A stretch of DNA of 64,000 nt from Liolophura sinensis (GCF_032854445.1 NC_088303.1:9245501-9309500); one strand, 5' to 3'. Numbered from the stretch's first letter, positions 1 through 13,700 are shown. The notes: generated from the letters alone by a model not told the origin. Numbers and translations: made by a program.

Positions 1-1094
1 TGTTTCTTTTAATGTATCCTAACGGTTTAACTTGTGCTTATATTCCTTACAAACATGTAAGATATGTATGACATCCAGTGTTATCATTCCACCCCCACTT
101 TCTAGATCAAAAAGGAAGTGGCAGTGGTCTGGTGATGTACATAAATAATACCATCTCTAACAGTACAAATAAGGAGGACTAATCTTCCCTTGGGACTAAT
201 GGCAATTTTGAATCACTGTTTGTCGATATTATTTTAAATGGAAATAATTATACATTTGGTATAATTTATAGACCTCCAGGGAAGAGTTTAGTAAATTTTA
301 ATTATATGTGGCAGTCAGTTGTCTCAGGCTTGAAACCTGAAACATGCAAATCTTGTATAATGGGAGATTTTGATATCGATCTGTTCAAGATAGAACGTCA
401 CACCCCATCAAAGTAATTCTTTGTTGTAATGAAAACGCATTATTTTCCCTCCAAGATAACCAAGCCTACTAGAATTACAACATTGGCAGATGATATATAC
501 CAAAACTTTCATGGAGATGGTATTGTTTCAGGTAAATTACTTTCTGAAGTTACGGATCATTTTCCCGTTTTTCACATTAACAAATGCACATTGGCATGTG
601 TTCCACCACCCACATCTTACACTTATCGTCGAATTTCTGAACATCATCAAATGATATTTAGAGCGGAATTAGAAAATATCGACAAAGGATCGGTAATGTC
701 TGAAACTGATGATCCGTACATTCACCTGAGTTGTTTTCTGGAAGATTTCAATAATGTATATAGGACATGTTTTCGTGTCACGTCTTCTACACAGCATCAA
801 CGGTATCCATAAGCCATGGATAACATACGCAATTTTGAATTCTATTCGTGAGAGGAATAGGCTCTGCCGTCTGAAATTGAAAGAAAAGGACACTCTTATA
901 TTAGCAGAATACAAGACTTGCCGCAATAAATTTAACCATATCATAAGAACCGCCAAAAAATACTATGAGACAAAATTTAACAGCTGTTACAATGGTATGA
1001 AAGGTATATGGAAAATTACATCCCACTTATTGAATGGAAAATCTCACGTCTGGTTACCATCTAATTTAAAGCATAACATCATACACATAAAGCG
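1..1094 (+). mobile_element. Decayed LINE fragment (CR1/L2-like endonuclease and linker)
   Basis: Three plus-strand frames together give endonuclease pieces: IIYRPPGKS (about 260), CIMGDFDIDL (about 350) and SEVTDHFPVFH (about 545). A linker typical of CR1/L2-type LINEs follows (KPWITYAILNSIRERNRL at about 815, then YKTCRNKFNHIIRTAKKYY). Many stops break it. A SINE interrupts it at 1095. The left end lies outside the window. Confidence 0.7.
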
Positions 1095-1309
1095 GGGCCT
1101 CCGTGGCTCAGTTGGTTAGTGCGCTAGCGCAGCGTAATGACCCAGGAACCTCTTACCAATGCGGTGCCTGTGAGTCCAGGGGGAAGGTCTCGCAGAACTG
1201 TGCGGATGGTCGTGGGTTTCTCCCGGTTTTCCTCCCACCATAATGCTGTCTGCCGTCGTATAAGTGAAATATTCTTGAGTACGGCGTAAAACACCAATCA
1301 AATAAATAG
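1095..1309 (+). mobile_element. SINE-A copy in LINE debris
   Basis: Head GGGCCTCCGTGGCTCAGTTGG, body ending GAGTACGGCGTAAAACACCA, tail ATCAAATAAATA. Shorter than the 3439 copy: part of the region after the B box is missing. Confidence 0.85.
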
Positions 1310-3423
1310 GCATAAACGATCCGGAACAAATATCAAAGTGCTTTGACAAGTATTTTACATCATTTGCTTCAAAACTTCAATCTGATCCCCAGGGTTTCCA
1401 CTGCTTTTATGCAGTTTTTAGGCAATCCGTGCCCTAGTGATTTTCCATTTAGCCCATTGTACTCCGATTGAAATAAGAGATGCGACCAGTAGCTGAAAAA
1501 ATAGTGCCCGTGGTATTGACGGAATAAAAAGGACCCCTTGCAACTAGATAGGAAATCGCCTCACTTCTTTGCAGCAGTGAGGTGTAATTTTTTCATGCAG
1601 AAAAACAATTAAAACTTACTTAAATACGAAGGTGTAGCAGGAACCGTCTGTAATTCAAGTGTGCGCTGTCAAAGGTTACAAAGTTATCTGCCCCTTGTTA
1701 TTAAAGCGAGCGCTGTATGTTGAAGTTGTTTGCCTGATGCATATGTTAAAGATCTCCAGCATAGGATTTTTAAGCTTTGGATATGGATAATGTACTTGTG
1801 TAATGTCAAGTTATATTTTTCCACAACTTTTTACCAACACCGAGGAGAAGAAAGGGAGGGGGACGCATATATGTTTCTTCAATATCTTTTACAGCTTTTT
1901 TCTTTGACTGAGAACCATAGCCTATACCTTTGGCCGCAAGCAGTGAAATCAACATGGACAGAATGGTTGCCATGTTGACACTATCAAACATTCAGTTGGA
2001 AAAGCAGTACATTTAAGTAAAACAAAATCATTAGGTAACATGAAGTTATACAAGGTTATTTTGTTGTTGCACTGGAACACATAGCATCACTATAACATTC
2101 TACTTAGTAACAGAAGGTTGGGTAGGATACAATTTTCGCCTTCCATCACCCTGTCCGATGTTAAAAGTAGAGACCAAGGGCTGTGAAATGGGTCTGTTGC
2201 TCTTCCTCTAGTTTTAGTTTTCTTGTAACTAATGACCAATTATCTTCTAGTACAATGCATTGGTCTTCTTCACCCACAAAGGGCCTATCAGTTATTCTGT
2301 CTGTAATGGAGAATCCAGTCCCACATCAGAACGTCGTCTTATGATATACTGTAATATTGTAGTCATTTTCCCGAATTCTTTTTTGGAAGCTAAGTCGTTA
2401 CCAATTTTATTTGTTCGGTTAGTGTGAGCATGAAAATCTTCATTATATGCACCACTGCCATATGTGGCAACTTGTCAAGGCAACATATGGTAATACAATA
2501 TATGTTTTGGCCCTTACATTGTATAGTTGTATCTCAACAGTACAAATATGGCAAGGACACATAAAATACATGTACAATCTGTTAGCCTTTTTTTCGATCT
2601 TTTCAGGATTATATGCAAATACTCATCGCATATAGCAAACGCAATTAAGAGCTCATTCCACAATTTAACAGATAACTTCTTAAACTGACCATGAAAAACT
2701 TTGTATAATAAGTTTGTTGACATTCACGTAATTAGAAATATCAACTATTGGACAATAACCCATTGGATCAAGAATTGCTACAGGCAATTTTCAGTGGTAG
2801 TTCGGTACTCCCTAACCTACTTTTCCAAGAGAGGAACTACTTGGTAAGCCTACTGCAGTAGGCCTATACATGTTTTGAAAATACTCAACACTCCACTATT
2901 TTGGGTCCCCATCTGGAAAGCGTGAAGTTGATTGAGTGAAGGGGGTTGAGAAAATCCAAAAACATACACGTGCATACATATGCATACGGTCCATGTATTG
3001 GCCTACATTGACCTACCGGGACAGAGATTTTTGTAGTTACATATAGCACTACAATTATATGTATGTACATGTCGATTGCCCAGAATTACGACTAACATGC
3101 TGGAATAAATTAATTATCTCAGCACTTCCTCACGAGAAATGAATCTGAATGACGCTCAAAGGCCAACATTTATCTATTACACCTCAATCTGTAGGCCTAC
3201 TGGAGTTATTCTAATAACTCACTCACTGACAACTTTACCTTTTCATTTTGTCTTGATAGCAGGCGTTGCCTCATTATTTCATTCTAAGGTTAATTTGTAT
3301 ACACGAGCAACTGCCATTTTGAGATCAAAACTAGCCCTGTAGGGCTGTGATTACGTGTACTATCACAACCATGTCTTGTGCCATAAGCGTACCTTGAATA
3401 CCTCTGTACTTCCCTTGCTGGCT
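1310..3423. other. No gene seen
   Basis: AT-rich intergenic DNA. The short open frames have no recognisable motif or splice context. Confidence 0.6.
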
Positions 3424-3438
3424 TTAATGTACTACTGC

Positions 3439-3698
3439 GCCCTCCGTGGCTCAGTCGGTTAGCGCGCTAATGACCCAGGAGCCTCTCACCAATGCGGTTG
3501 CTGTGAGTTCAAGACCAGCTCATGCTGGCTTCCTCTTCGGCCGTAAGTGGGAAGGTCTGTCAGCAACCTGCGGATGGTCGTGGGTTTCCCCCGGGCTGTG
3601 CCCGGTTTCCACCCGCCATAATGCTTGCCGCCGTTGTATAAGTGAAATATTCTTGAGTATGGCGTCAAACACCAATCAAATAAATAAAAATAAATAAA
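3439..3698 (+). mobile_element. SINE-A copy, intact, with 15-bp target-site duplication
   Basis: tRNA-like head with A box (GTGGCTCAGTCGGTTAGCGC) and B box region (GAGTTCAAGACC). The body contains TGCGGATGGTCGTGGGTTT and the conserved end GTATAAGTGAAATATTCTTG; the tail is AATAAATAAA. Flanked by perfect TTAATGTACTACTGC repeats (3424-3438 and 3699-3713). Confidence 0.9.
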
Positions 3699-4519
3699 TT
3701 AATGTACTACTGCTGGGCACCAAATAATTTCTCTGTCCGCAGTCATAGTCGTCTCAACTAATAAATCCACACAAGCATGAAACTAGTGGAAACTGGATAA
3801 ATTCTAACTACCATCTTTGTTCCCGTGGAAAATGTGACCGAAGCTGGGCCTTACGGTAGGAACGTCCAGCTTAGCATTGGGGTGATACATCGCCGACCAG
3901 CCACAGGGACAACAGGGCAGGCTGAAAATCAGAAAAATACGAACTTCTTCACGAAGGATTAACTGGAGAATTTGTTATCCACTTTTTTTCGTAGATGTAT
4001 TATAAAATATTTCAGTTTGTGCCATAAACAGGAGTGATATTTTTCAATTTCAATTTCACCGATCAGAAGGCTACAGTACATGGCAGAAAATTCCTCTAAG
4101 AGAACTGCAAATAAAAAATAAAACCAAAACAATACAGACTTAAGAGAAATTAATTTTTTATGAACAATTCCATTTGTGTTACAAAATACAAGAATCTTGA
4201 TAAACACCGGCAACTGTTGTTAAGGCCTATAGGCCTACTTAAAAGGCAACCCACAGTGACTTCGTAGATTACCACGCACATAACACAGTCGGTACATTTG
4301 TTCCCCAACAAGCGCATAATAATGGAGAGGTTTAGTCACATTGTATATTGTCTTAGCTGGAGCACTTGAGAGAAGGGAACGGGCAATTCTCTAACCAGGT
4401 GTGTGGAAAGTATTTAATGGTCATCTTACTTTCGCGCACCTGCATGTATATAAAGTAGCCTACGCTTTATTATAATACAGCGAATACGACGGCGAGAGCC
4501 AAAGACAAGGAGCAATCTT

Positions 4520-4676
4520 ACTGGGTAAAGGGGTCTGCCATCAACCTGCGGATGGTCGTGGGTTTGCCCTGGGAATTACCTGGTTTCTTCCCACCGTGTA
4601 AAATGCTGGTCACAGTCGATTAAGTGAAATATTCTTCAGTAGGGGGTAAAACACCAATCAAATAAATAAATAAATA
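4520..4676 (+). mobile_element. SINE-A copy, 5'-truncated
   Basis: Body (GCGGATGGTCGTGGGTTTGC) and tail (CACCAATCAAATAAATAAAT) without the tRNA head. Possible short duplication CTGGGTAA/TTGGGTAA at the ends. Confidence 0.8.
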
Positions 4677-5374
4677 TTGGGTAATGACAGCATTATATCA
4701 CTCGGCTACATGGGCTACATGATTGGTGCTTAACTGCACATGCACTTAATTTTTTAATTATTTAATTATTTCAGGGTCCAGGCGCCGTCAAGGAGATTGA
4801 CAGTTTTGGAATCTGATGCATGTACATGACCTTACTTGCTTTTGCCGCAGGTCGATATACGGACATATGTGTGCAGTAAATTATTAAGACCTTTACCAAT
4901 GAGGGCGCATTCGAATCCATCTCTCGTTGTTTTGTTTGTGGCTAAATCGAGATTTTGCCAAGCTCATGTAGAACGTAAGTCAATGCTTTACTCTTGACAT
5001 TTCCGATTATTTCAGCCAGACACTTGACAGCCGTTATCTTGATGAAAATTCTGTAAGCCTCAGGTGAAACACCCTTCAACTAACTAACTAACTTTCTACC
5101 TAACTAAATAGAGAAATAAATAGATAAATGAATACATCTCCTTGCAGTAGGTAAACAAGACGAGTTGCTGGGCCAGTATTAACTGAATTTATCAGTGTTG
5201 TAAGTAGATGTGACTAGCGGACCAATATTTTAACGTCTATTTCAGTTCCGTATACGTACAAATGACCAAATGACCGATATTTTAATTACCATCAGCGCTG
5301 TAGAGGAATGGCCATCTACGTAAGTAGATGAAATATGAAATATGTAAGTGAGAAATATAGTTGAATATGGCGTT

Positions 5375-5600
5375 ATTTATTTATTTCATTGATGTTCTAT
5401 GCCGTACTCCAAGAATATCTCACTTATTCGACGGCGACCAGCATTATATGGTGGGGGGAAACTGGGCAGAGCCGGGGAGAAATCCACGTGGTAGCCGGCA
5501 GACCTTAGGATTAGCTGGACTTGGATTGCTTGAAATGACCGCACTGCATGGCAAGAGGCTTCTGGGTCATTGCTAATGTGCGTACCTCAGAGACCACCCC
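5375..5600 (-). mobile_element. SINE-A copy, minus strand
   Basis: Read on plus: tail TTATTTATTTATTTCATTG, GAATATCTCACTTATTCGAC, then the GTGGGGGGAAACTGGG body and CTGGGTCATTGC near the tRNA-like end. Divergent, with a partial head. Confidence 0.75.
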
Positions 5601-5638
5601 CACCCCCACCCCCACCCCCCACCCCCCCGAGTTTGGCG

Positions 5639-5639
<1 letters not shown>

Positions 5640-5669
<30 letters not shown>

Positions 5670-5925
5670 TTTCATTAATGTTTTACGCCATACTCAAGAA
5701 TATTTCACTTATATACGGTAGCCAGCGTTATGGTGGGAGGAAACCGGTCGGAACCCGTGTGAAATTGACGACCGTCCGCAGATTGCTTGCTGACCTTTCC
5801 ACGTACGACCAGAGAGGAAGTCAGCATGAGCTGAGCTTGAACTCACAGCGACAGCACTGGTGAGAGGCTCCTGGGTCATTGCGCGGCGCTGGCGTGCTAA
5901 CCACCTTGGCCACAGTATTTCGTTA
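5640..5925 (-). mobile_element. SINE-A copy, minus strand, near full length
   Basis: Tail (TTTA)n, GCCATACTCAAGAATATTTC, ACTCACAGCGACAGC (B-box side) and GCGCTGGCGTGCTAACCACC (A-box side). Confidence 0.85.
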
Positions 5926-6183
5926 AGCAACAATCAAATAAATTTATAAATCCATGATACGGTCTTTTATACCAAAAGCATATACATCAGGTTATTTCAT
6001 CTTTTAGTCACGGTTAGGAGAAGGGGAATCGAGGAAAGCTATATATTCCACGTCAGAATAACGGATGTCTATTCAATAATGATATAATACGTCAAATTAT
6101 TAAGAAAAAATTAATTTGCAAAATGAATGCCTAGGGTTTTGCCTCAAGCAAGGGACAAAACGCAGGGAAGTTGTGCTTTTGAT

Positions 6184-6420
6184 ATTTATTTATTTGTTTG
6201 GTGTTTTACATCGTAGTCAAAATATTTCTCTTATACAACACCAGGCAAGCAGTATGGTGGGAGTAAACCGAGCAAAGCCCTGGGGAAACCCACAACCATT
6301 CACAGGTGGCTGGAAGACCTTCCCACGGAAAGGAAGCCAGCATTAGCCGGACTTGAATTCACAACGACAGCATTGGTGAGAGGCTAACGGCACGCTTAAC
6401 AACTCGGTCACTGAGTTGTG
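6184..6420 (-). mobile_element. SINE-A copy, minus strand, diverged
   Basis: TATTTATTTATTTGTTTGGTG tail, CAAAATATTTCTCTTATACA, then body and ACGGCACGCTTAACAACTCG head remnant. Confidence 0.75.
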
Positions 6421-6429
6421 CTTTTGCCT

Positions 6430-7500
6430 TTTTTCATTAGGTTGTTGTTGAGAAATAAAGTAGCTGTGACAGATCTAAACCTATAATTTATATACGTTCC
6501 GAGGCTTGTGCTGGTTGGTTTCCCATATCATGGGTGTCTTGCTCTACTCTGCCCTGTTTTTTACATGGCATGTGCTGTTGAAAGTCAAGTTCTGCCGCGA
6601 GGCGTTGTTTAGTTAAGGATCAACATGTACATGTGGCTGACTCTATAAGAAATCAATATGGTAATAATCAATGTGGTAGATATAAAGGCAAGTTGACCAG
6701 TGTTATAATGATAATAGCAGTGATTTTTTTAGAAATGATAATTTGACCAATATTTTCACGATTTAACTCCAATATCAATTAATAGTGCATGCTTTTGGTA
6801 TATGTCAAAAATCACCAACTTACCAATATTTTGGTGTTTTATTGAACTTTTATGTTACATATTTTATTTATGGACAAACAAGAGAATGATAGTATAATAG
6901 CCTTATCACGCCTCCATGAAGAAAGTATAAAAATCCAGGTCTCGGTGCATGAGCCATATCGGTCCTTTACATTACACTCAGTCGATAACTGGATATGTCA
7001 GATCTGCGGATTGAGACCAGTGACCAATCATTTCCAACGGAAACATCAACACAAAAGAACAAATAGCTGAGCAGTTAAATAAAGTGGTAACTCTCGAGGG
7101 CATGGTACAAAAGAGAAGTGCTTGTACTCATAGTTAGAAATAAAACGTACATGTATCTAATATAGTTAAAAAAAAACAACGCCTTTTGGAGGACACGGAG
7201 ACGAGTGCCTAAAAATAGAGGAATGCGAAACTGGCTTCAACTGGCAAAACTTGGTAACAAGAGTCAAATGGGCATACAATAAAACCTCTACGATAAGCGA
7301 AAGTAATCTGTGCAATTAAAATGTTGTATACACAGCTGATTTTAACTGGGCCGGCACCACTTCTACCATACACAGAGGCGGTATAATAGTTTGCACTATA
7401 TAATGACTATGTATGTACAAAAACGTATCGTATCACAGATGTCGTATAGGTATATTGATGTCCTTTTGAAAAAATCAAGTGGACACACCTAACATTGTGT
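6430..7500. other. No gene seen; 3' flank of the NRF-6-like gene
   Basis: Nothing supported between the SINE at 6184-6420 and the poly(A) signal at 7521. Confidence 0.5.
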
Positions 7501-7520
7501 TAAGCTTAAAAGATCGCCGA

Positions 7521-7526
7521 TTTATT
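7521..7526 (-). terminator. Likely polyadenylation signal of the NRF-6-like gene
   Basis: AATAAA on the minus strand about 110 nt after the TAA, the first canonical hexamer downstream. A 17-bp GC-rich repeat lies between stop and signal. Confidence 0.5.
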
Positions 7527-7544
7527 ATCTGTGGCATGGTTTAA

Positions 7545-7640
7545 TCGCTTAGCAGTCTCAAACGTTGGACAATCTCAAGCGCCGGACAATCCCAAGCGCC
7601 GGACAATCTCAAGCGCCGGACAATCCAGCAGTTTTAGGCG
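7545..7640 (-). repeat. Short 17-bp tandem repeat in the NRF-6-like 3' UTR
   Basis: Four to five copies of a unit containing GATTGTCCGGCGCTT, starting right after the stop codon. Its GGCGC core echoes the end of the coding sequence (GGCGCC-TAA), so it may have arisen by slippage at the exon end. Confidence 0.7.
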
Positions 7641-7753
7641 CCGAGCAGTTTTAAGATGATCTTCTCAAGACCCAGGAAAGGCGATTCAAACAGCACCGAC
7701 AAAATGAAGGCGGAAGCGTAGGCAATGGACAGATGTCCAAGGTAAAAATACAC
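7634..7753 (-). CDS. NRF-6-like exon 15: C-terminal end and stop
   Basis: Residues 1042-1080 and TAA: VYFYLGHLSIAYASAFILSV then LFESPFLGLEKIIL, the family's final membrane span followed by the E.P...LEK tail. Acceptor CTGATTGCAG, phase 0. Confidence 0.94.
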   Translation of the reverse strand: MYFYLGHLSIAYASAFILSVLFESPFLGLEKIILKLLGA

Positions 7754-10700
7754 CTGCAATCAGAAAACAAACTTACACAAACCATTGTGTTAGACTGAGA
7801 TTATTGTTCCATGCCATTCATGAACTCGGACATTGGTTGCTATAGACGAGGCGCAGACATACTAGTATAAAAATAAACTTCGTTCGATGACTTAGCCATT
7901 TTCCCTGAACGCAGACGTTTCTCTTTTGTCTTTTTATAGACTGACTATATGTCGGAAACCAAACAAGGAATCATAAATCACTTACGTCATTGTTTTGATA
8001 ACTTTATGTTGTTGATTAATTTATGTTTGAACTTATTATTACAACTGCTTCGTTAGCAAACTTCATTCTATGCTTGCTGGGATTCGTACAGACTGTGTTT
8101 GGAAGCACGGATTGTTTTCATTTTAGAAGAGAGTGTTAATCATTTGCTGTTCCAATAACGACGTCATTATGGAACGTATATTTTTTGCTGATCATCTAAT
8201 AAATATAAGAATAATATGTATAGAGATGTTTTGTTTGTTGCTTTGTTTTCGTACATCGATGGAAGAATTCAGTCTTATATAACACATGCAAAAAGTGTTT
8301 TTGTTTTGTTTTTACAGGATAAGGCATGTTCAGTAGTCAAGATTTTCGTCCATGACAATTTTATAAGAAAACATTATAAAAATTATACTGGGCGATAAAC
8401 CTTAACCCCCGGCCTTAACGTGTGTCTTTACGACAAACTCGAGAATCCATCCAGACAGTTGGATGGCAAACTAAGCACATTCGCAAAACATCAAGGCTGG
8501 TTTTTCATCCTAATGATTTTGCTTGAATGTAATGGAAGTCTAGTCTAGAGTATGTGCTTCTAGTTCAAATTTTGCCTCGTATTACCCCGGTGCTTCATAG
8601 TTAATCCCGCTCGTGTCATAACAGCTTTCATAACAGCTTTCATAACGCTCGTGTAGTCACTCAGGTAAATAAGAGCACTCCTGCGGTGCATGTGCACGAC
8701 TTACCATGACGTAGTCACTCAGGTAAATAAGAGCACTCCTGCGGTGCATGTGAACGACTTACCATGACGTAGTCCTCAGGTAAATAAGAGCTCTCCTGCG
8801 GTGCATGTGCACGACTTACCATGACGTAGTCACTCAGGTAAATAAGGGCACTGCTGCAGTGCATGTGCACGACTTACCATGACGTAGTCACTCAGGTAAA
8901 TAAGAGCACTCCTGCGGTACATGTGCACGACTTACCATGACGTAGTCACTCAGGTAAATAAGAGCACTCCTGCGGTACATGTGCACGACTTACCATGACG
9001 TAGTCACTCAGGTAAATAAGAGCACTCCTGCGGTACATGTACATGAACATGATCACTGGGTGGATCAGGTAGGCGGCATAGGTGAGGCGTGCCAGCGGGA
9101 TGAGGCCTTTCCAAGACAGGATACTGTTAATGTATCCTGTAAACATATGAGGCATTCACTAAGTATTCGCACACACTAAATACACTAATTGTAGAGCTTA
9201 TTCTTCCACAAGATCAAATGTATCTCACTCCCACCCAGCATACACGACGGTGGCATGTAAGATTATAGTCGGATAGGAACGCTTCCAAGCACATCTATTC
9301 CAGACTGGTTCCTCTGTTTACACGTGCAGCACATGTAGACTGTAAACTCTTTGACATATGATTTCTGTACATAGAATTTAAATTTAACAACCAACACTGA
9401 ATTCTGTTAGTTTCCACCATATCAGGCGTCACAACCTTATCTCCTCGCATAGAATTCGTTTACTTTCCATCATTTCAGGCGTCGCAACTTATCTCCTGAC
9501 AATGCATTCCGTTATTTTCATCACATCAGGCGTCACCAGCATATCTCCTGACACTGAATTCTGTTACCTTCCATCAGATCAGGCGTCACAAAACTTATTT
9601 CATGACATTAAATTAAACTACTTTCTATAATATCATGTGTCACAAATTTATCTATTGACATTAAATATGATAAAAAATGTACAGGATAAGGATTCGAACC
9701 AGAGCAAGGACGACAGTATGATGAATGACAAATGGTCACACGTAATCCGTGACAATTTACCTCAGTTTGAGTTCTTTTACTCCATTTCTTTCCAGCTTAT
9801 CATGCGTCATTGGTTCATCTCTTGACATTGAATTTCGTTATATTGCGATATAAAATCCTTAAGAGACTTATCTCTTTGCACTGAATTCCGTAACTTTCCA
9901 GTAAATTTTGCTAGTTAATCACTATCACTAGTTAATCTCCTGACATTGATTTCCACTACATACATGTGCCAGTGTAAGAGAAAATGTGTAAAGTTGTAAC
10001 TTTACAACGCACATGTGTCATGCGTCGCTGACTCATCTTCTCACACTGACATCCGTAACTTTACAACACACATGTACCATGCGTCGCTGACTCCTCTTCT
10101 CACACTGACTTCCGTAACTTTAAAACATACATGTACCATGCGTCGCTGACTCATCTTCACACACTGACTTCCGTAACTTTACAAGACACATGTACCATGC
10201 GTTGCTGACCGATCTTCTGACACTGACATCCGTAACTTTACAACACACATGTACCATGCGTCGCTGACTTATCTTCTGACACTGACTTCTTTAACTTTAA
10301 AACATACGTGTACCATGCGTCGCTGACTTATCTTCTGACACTGACTTCCGTAACTTTACAAGACACATGTACCATGCGTCGCTGACTTATCTTCTGACAC
10401 TGACTTCCGTAACTTTGCAAGACACATGTGCCATGCGTCGCTGACCGATTTTCTGACACTGACTTCCGTAACTTTACAACACACATGTACCATATATCGC
10501 TGACTTATCTTCTGACTCTGATTTCCATAACTTCACAGGCATACGGGTATATGTATGGCTTAATTCTCCTCTGACACTGATTCCCTTAATTTTATAACAT
10601 ACCATTCGCCACAGATTTTTGTCTTGAAATTGGCTGATCTCTTGTCGGACATATGGTGTTCCCTTTTATGTAAAAGTAATTCCTTTAATAAGCGACACTG

Positions 10701-13700
10701 ATACGACTTTCAGAGTGACAGACTTACCTCCCCTACCGGTATGGCAGGCGTATATCACCCAAGACACACATGCTGCGAAGGCTGGTCGTGAGAGGCTCTC
10801 ATAGGCCGTGCGGACTGGCTGAGACCAGGGTTGTCCACCTTCTTGTAGCTCTGTGTACCCGCAATAGACGAGGAAAAGCCCGACTGTGAGGGCGATTACC
10901 CATCCAAGTGTAGCCCATATCTGTGGATTGATCATCAGGACAACATGTTATAGCGCTATACAATTATTAGATACAGAACTAAGAACTCAGGCTAGAAAAC
11001 AAACTAATCTCTTCTTACTTAAATGGAAATGAAACAGATCCAATTATGGAATATCCCAGAAATACTTGATCACAATCCTCCGATGTTCCTAAAGTCAGCA
11101 GGGGTTATGGAGTGGTGTTTTTATTAATGGATCAACATATGCCGTTTAATCAGTCGATTCAGTCGACTTGCCTGATTTAATTTTATAACTACTATTCTAG
11201 GTAGGGTTAACATGAATACGTTTCCAGGGTTACTATCAGAACAAGATACATGGAAAGTGCACAAAATTCACATCCTTCTGTATTTGTGTAGACACCAGTC
11301 CTGTCTTTGCGGCACATAAATATTTCGGATGTCGTGTCGACGGATGCATCATTGAGAGTGATCTCCCTTACTTTAGCTTGCGAGGACAAGGGCTATATGT
11401 ATCTAATGAACCAATCAAACTCAACAACTGCGAATATCAGGAAAAATAACCGTGTAAATAGCCGTGTTAAGAAGGGATTCCTTTCATGATGTCGTCGGGT
11501 TGTATGTCGACTCCAGTAACACACAGAAATATCTTTGTCATTCCTGGATTCAAAAATGACATTGCAGAGAGACTAAGAGTAAGAAACATTATCACGCTCA
11601 GCCATATTTTGCACTCACTACGGATAGCTTCCTCTGTCCTCGCTTGTACATGATAAAAGCCAGTAGAAGGCCAATGGCGTACGCTCCGACTCGGCACCAC
11701 GGCTTCACGTATATGTCGTTGTAGTAGTTAGGTTTGCCTGGTGCTACCGTCTTTCTGTAAAGAAAATATGAATAAGAAATGTACAAAACAACTGTAGTGA
11801 AAATAAACCCCTTTTTTGTGCAGAATACACTTTTGTAACATAGTAGTGCAAAAGTCCCGACTGTCACAACATACCCATGAAGTCGGTGAACTGCATGCTG
11901 TCCGCAGCATGTCATGCACTCAGACGTTTTCTGGCTCAGGATTCAGTTGTTCGAAAGTGTGTTAGTTAAAGGTGGTATTAAGTCATTTTTTATATTTAAA
12001 GCTTTAGCCAGACTCAGCAGTGAATGCAGTTCTCCAAAGTCAAAGTATAACAGCAGTTTTAGGTCATATTTAATATTCTGGTACACACTTTTTTTAGGCT
12101 AAGTACAAAACTGAAGACTTGCCTTGAAGTTAAATCTAGTATGAAGCCTTAAACCACGTTTGAGCAAGTTAAAAGCCTAAAAAGTCATGTGCTCAAACTA
12201 AGAAACCAGTCAGAATTCAGTTATATCATCATCTTAAACCGGTTTGTTCTAATCGAAACGGTTTAATCGTTCTACAAGCAGAATGTCCACTGTGGAAGAG
12301 CCAAGACGTGGTTCTTCCAAAGCATGAGATTGTGGGCATTAATTCTCGTAATCGCCACCGCGTGGGTGATGAAAAATACCTTAATTTGAGAACAGTGTGA
12401 TGAAATTTCCATATAATACATGGGGCCGACCACTTTGCAATTTCCTATAGTTATTTTCCATGTTTCCTATAGTTATATAAGCCTAAGCAGAAACATTTTA
12501 ACTACGTGGTGACGTCCAACCCGATGGGCTTCAGTCCCACAAGGTAAGTTGATATGTTTCGCGGATTCATTCTTTCATACTCACATATTCTACACTCCAA
12601 TCATTATTCATTTATTCATACTTATATACCCCAGTTATTAAATAATTCATTCATACTCACATATTTTAAACCCTAGTCATTAAATAATTCATTCATACAT
12701 GTACTCACATATTCAACATGTTGCCAGCACCTCTGTTTTCAATTATGGCTGTGGATGTTATACTGGCTGCTACCAACAGTGAGGTCAAGATCACTCCGAC
12801 AACGGGAAAACTATATACGAAGATAAATTACCAAGTATAAAGCGATTATCAACAGACACGGAAAAACTATGCAAGCACGATATGTAAGAGTGAGTGAGTG
12901 AGTGAAAGTTTTAACGTCGCTTTCAACAATATTTCAGTTTTATCGCGACAATAAAACGTCAAGTAGTCGATCTACTACGGATACTTCATTTACTATTCAG
13001 TCAAAAAAGGACACCAGAAGTCACATAACAAACACAGAGGGTAGTTTAAAATCACAGCTTTCCTGCCATACCAATGGTAGAGAGAAAATCAAAAATAGTA
13101 TCACTTTCTACAGAATTGAAAAGTTCTGAAAGAGAGCTCACGTGATAAAAGGAATCTCGTACAGGAGCAAAGTCGCCACAGTCAAGCAATATGTGCTTGA
13201 CTGTGAACCGTTGATCACAAGCAAAGCAATGAGGAGCATCTTCTCCTTTCAACAAATACCCATGCGTAGCACGTGTGTGACCGATACGACACCTCCTCAA
13301 AATGCAAGAGCGGAGACGACGTCGTGAAAGGGAAGGTGCTGGACCAACAAACTGACGAATATCATGCAGTTTGTTGGTTGTCTGGTCATCCCATTGAGCC
13401 TGAAACAAGCGCTTGATATAGGAGCAAATAAGTGAACGCAAGTCCGAATATGGAACGTCAGTTTGGGTAGTAACGGAATGCAAAGCCGCCTTCGCGGCTT
13501 CATCTGCAGCAGTATTCCCAGGGATACCCATATGCCCGGGCACCCAACAAAAGACAATGATAAAATCTTCATTAAGTCGTTTAAAACATCTCCCTGATAG
13601 ACTGAATGTCTGGATGTACACGCGCGAACTAGCCCGAATTACCTGGAGGCAGGAAAGGGAGTCAGAGCAGATGAGAAATCTGCTACCTCCTAGCTCTGGA

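Noticed and set aside
8653-10640. CRISPR-like array
   Set aside because: Units are contiguous tandem repeats without unique spacers, in an animal intron.
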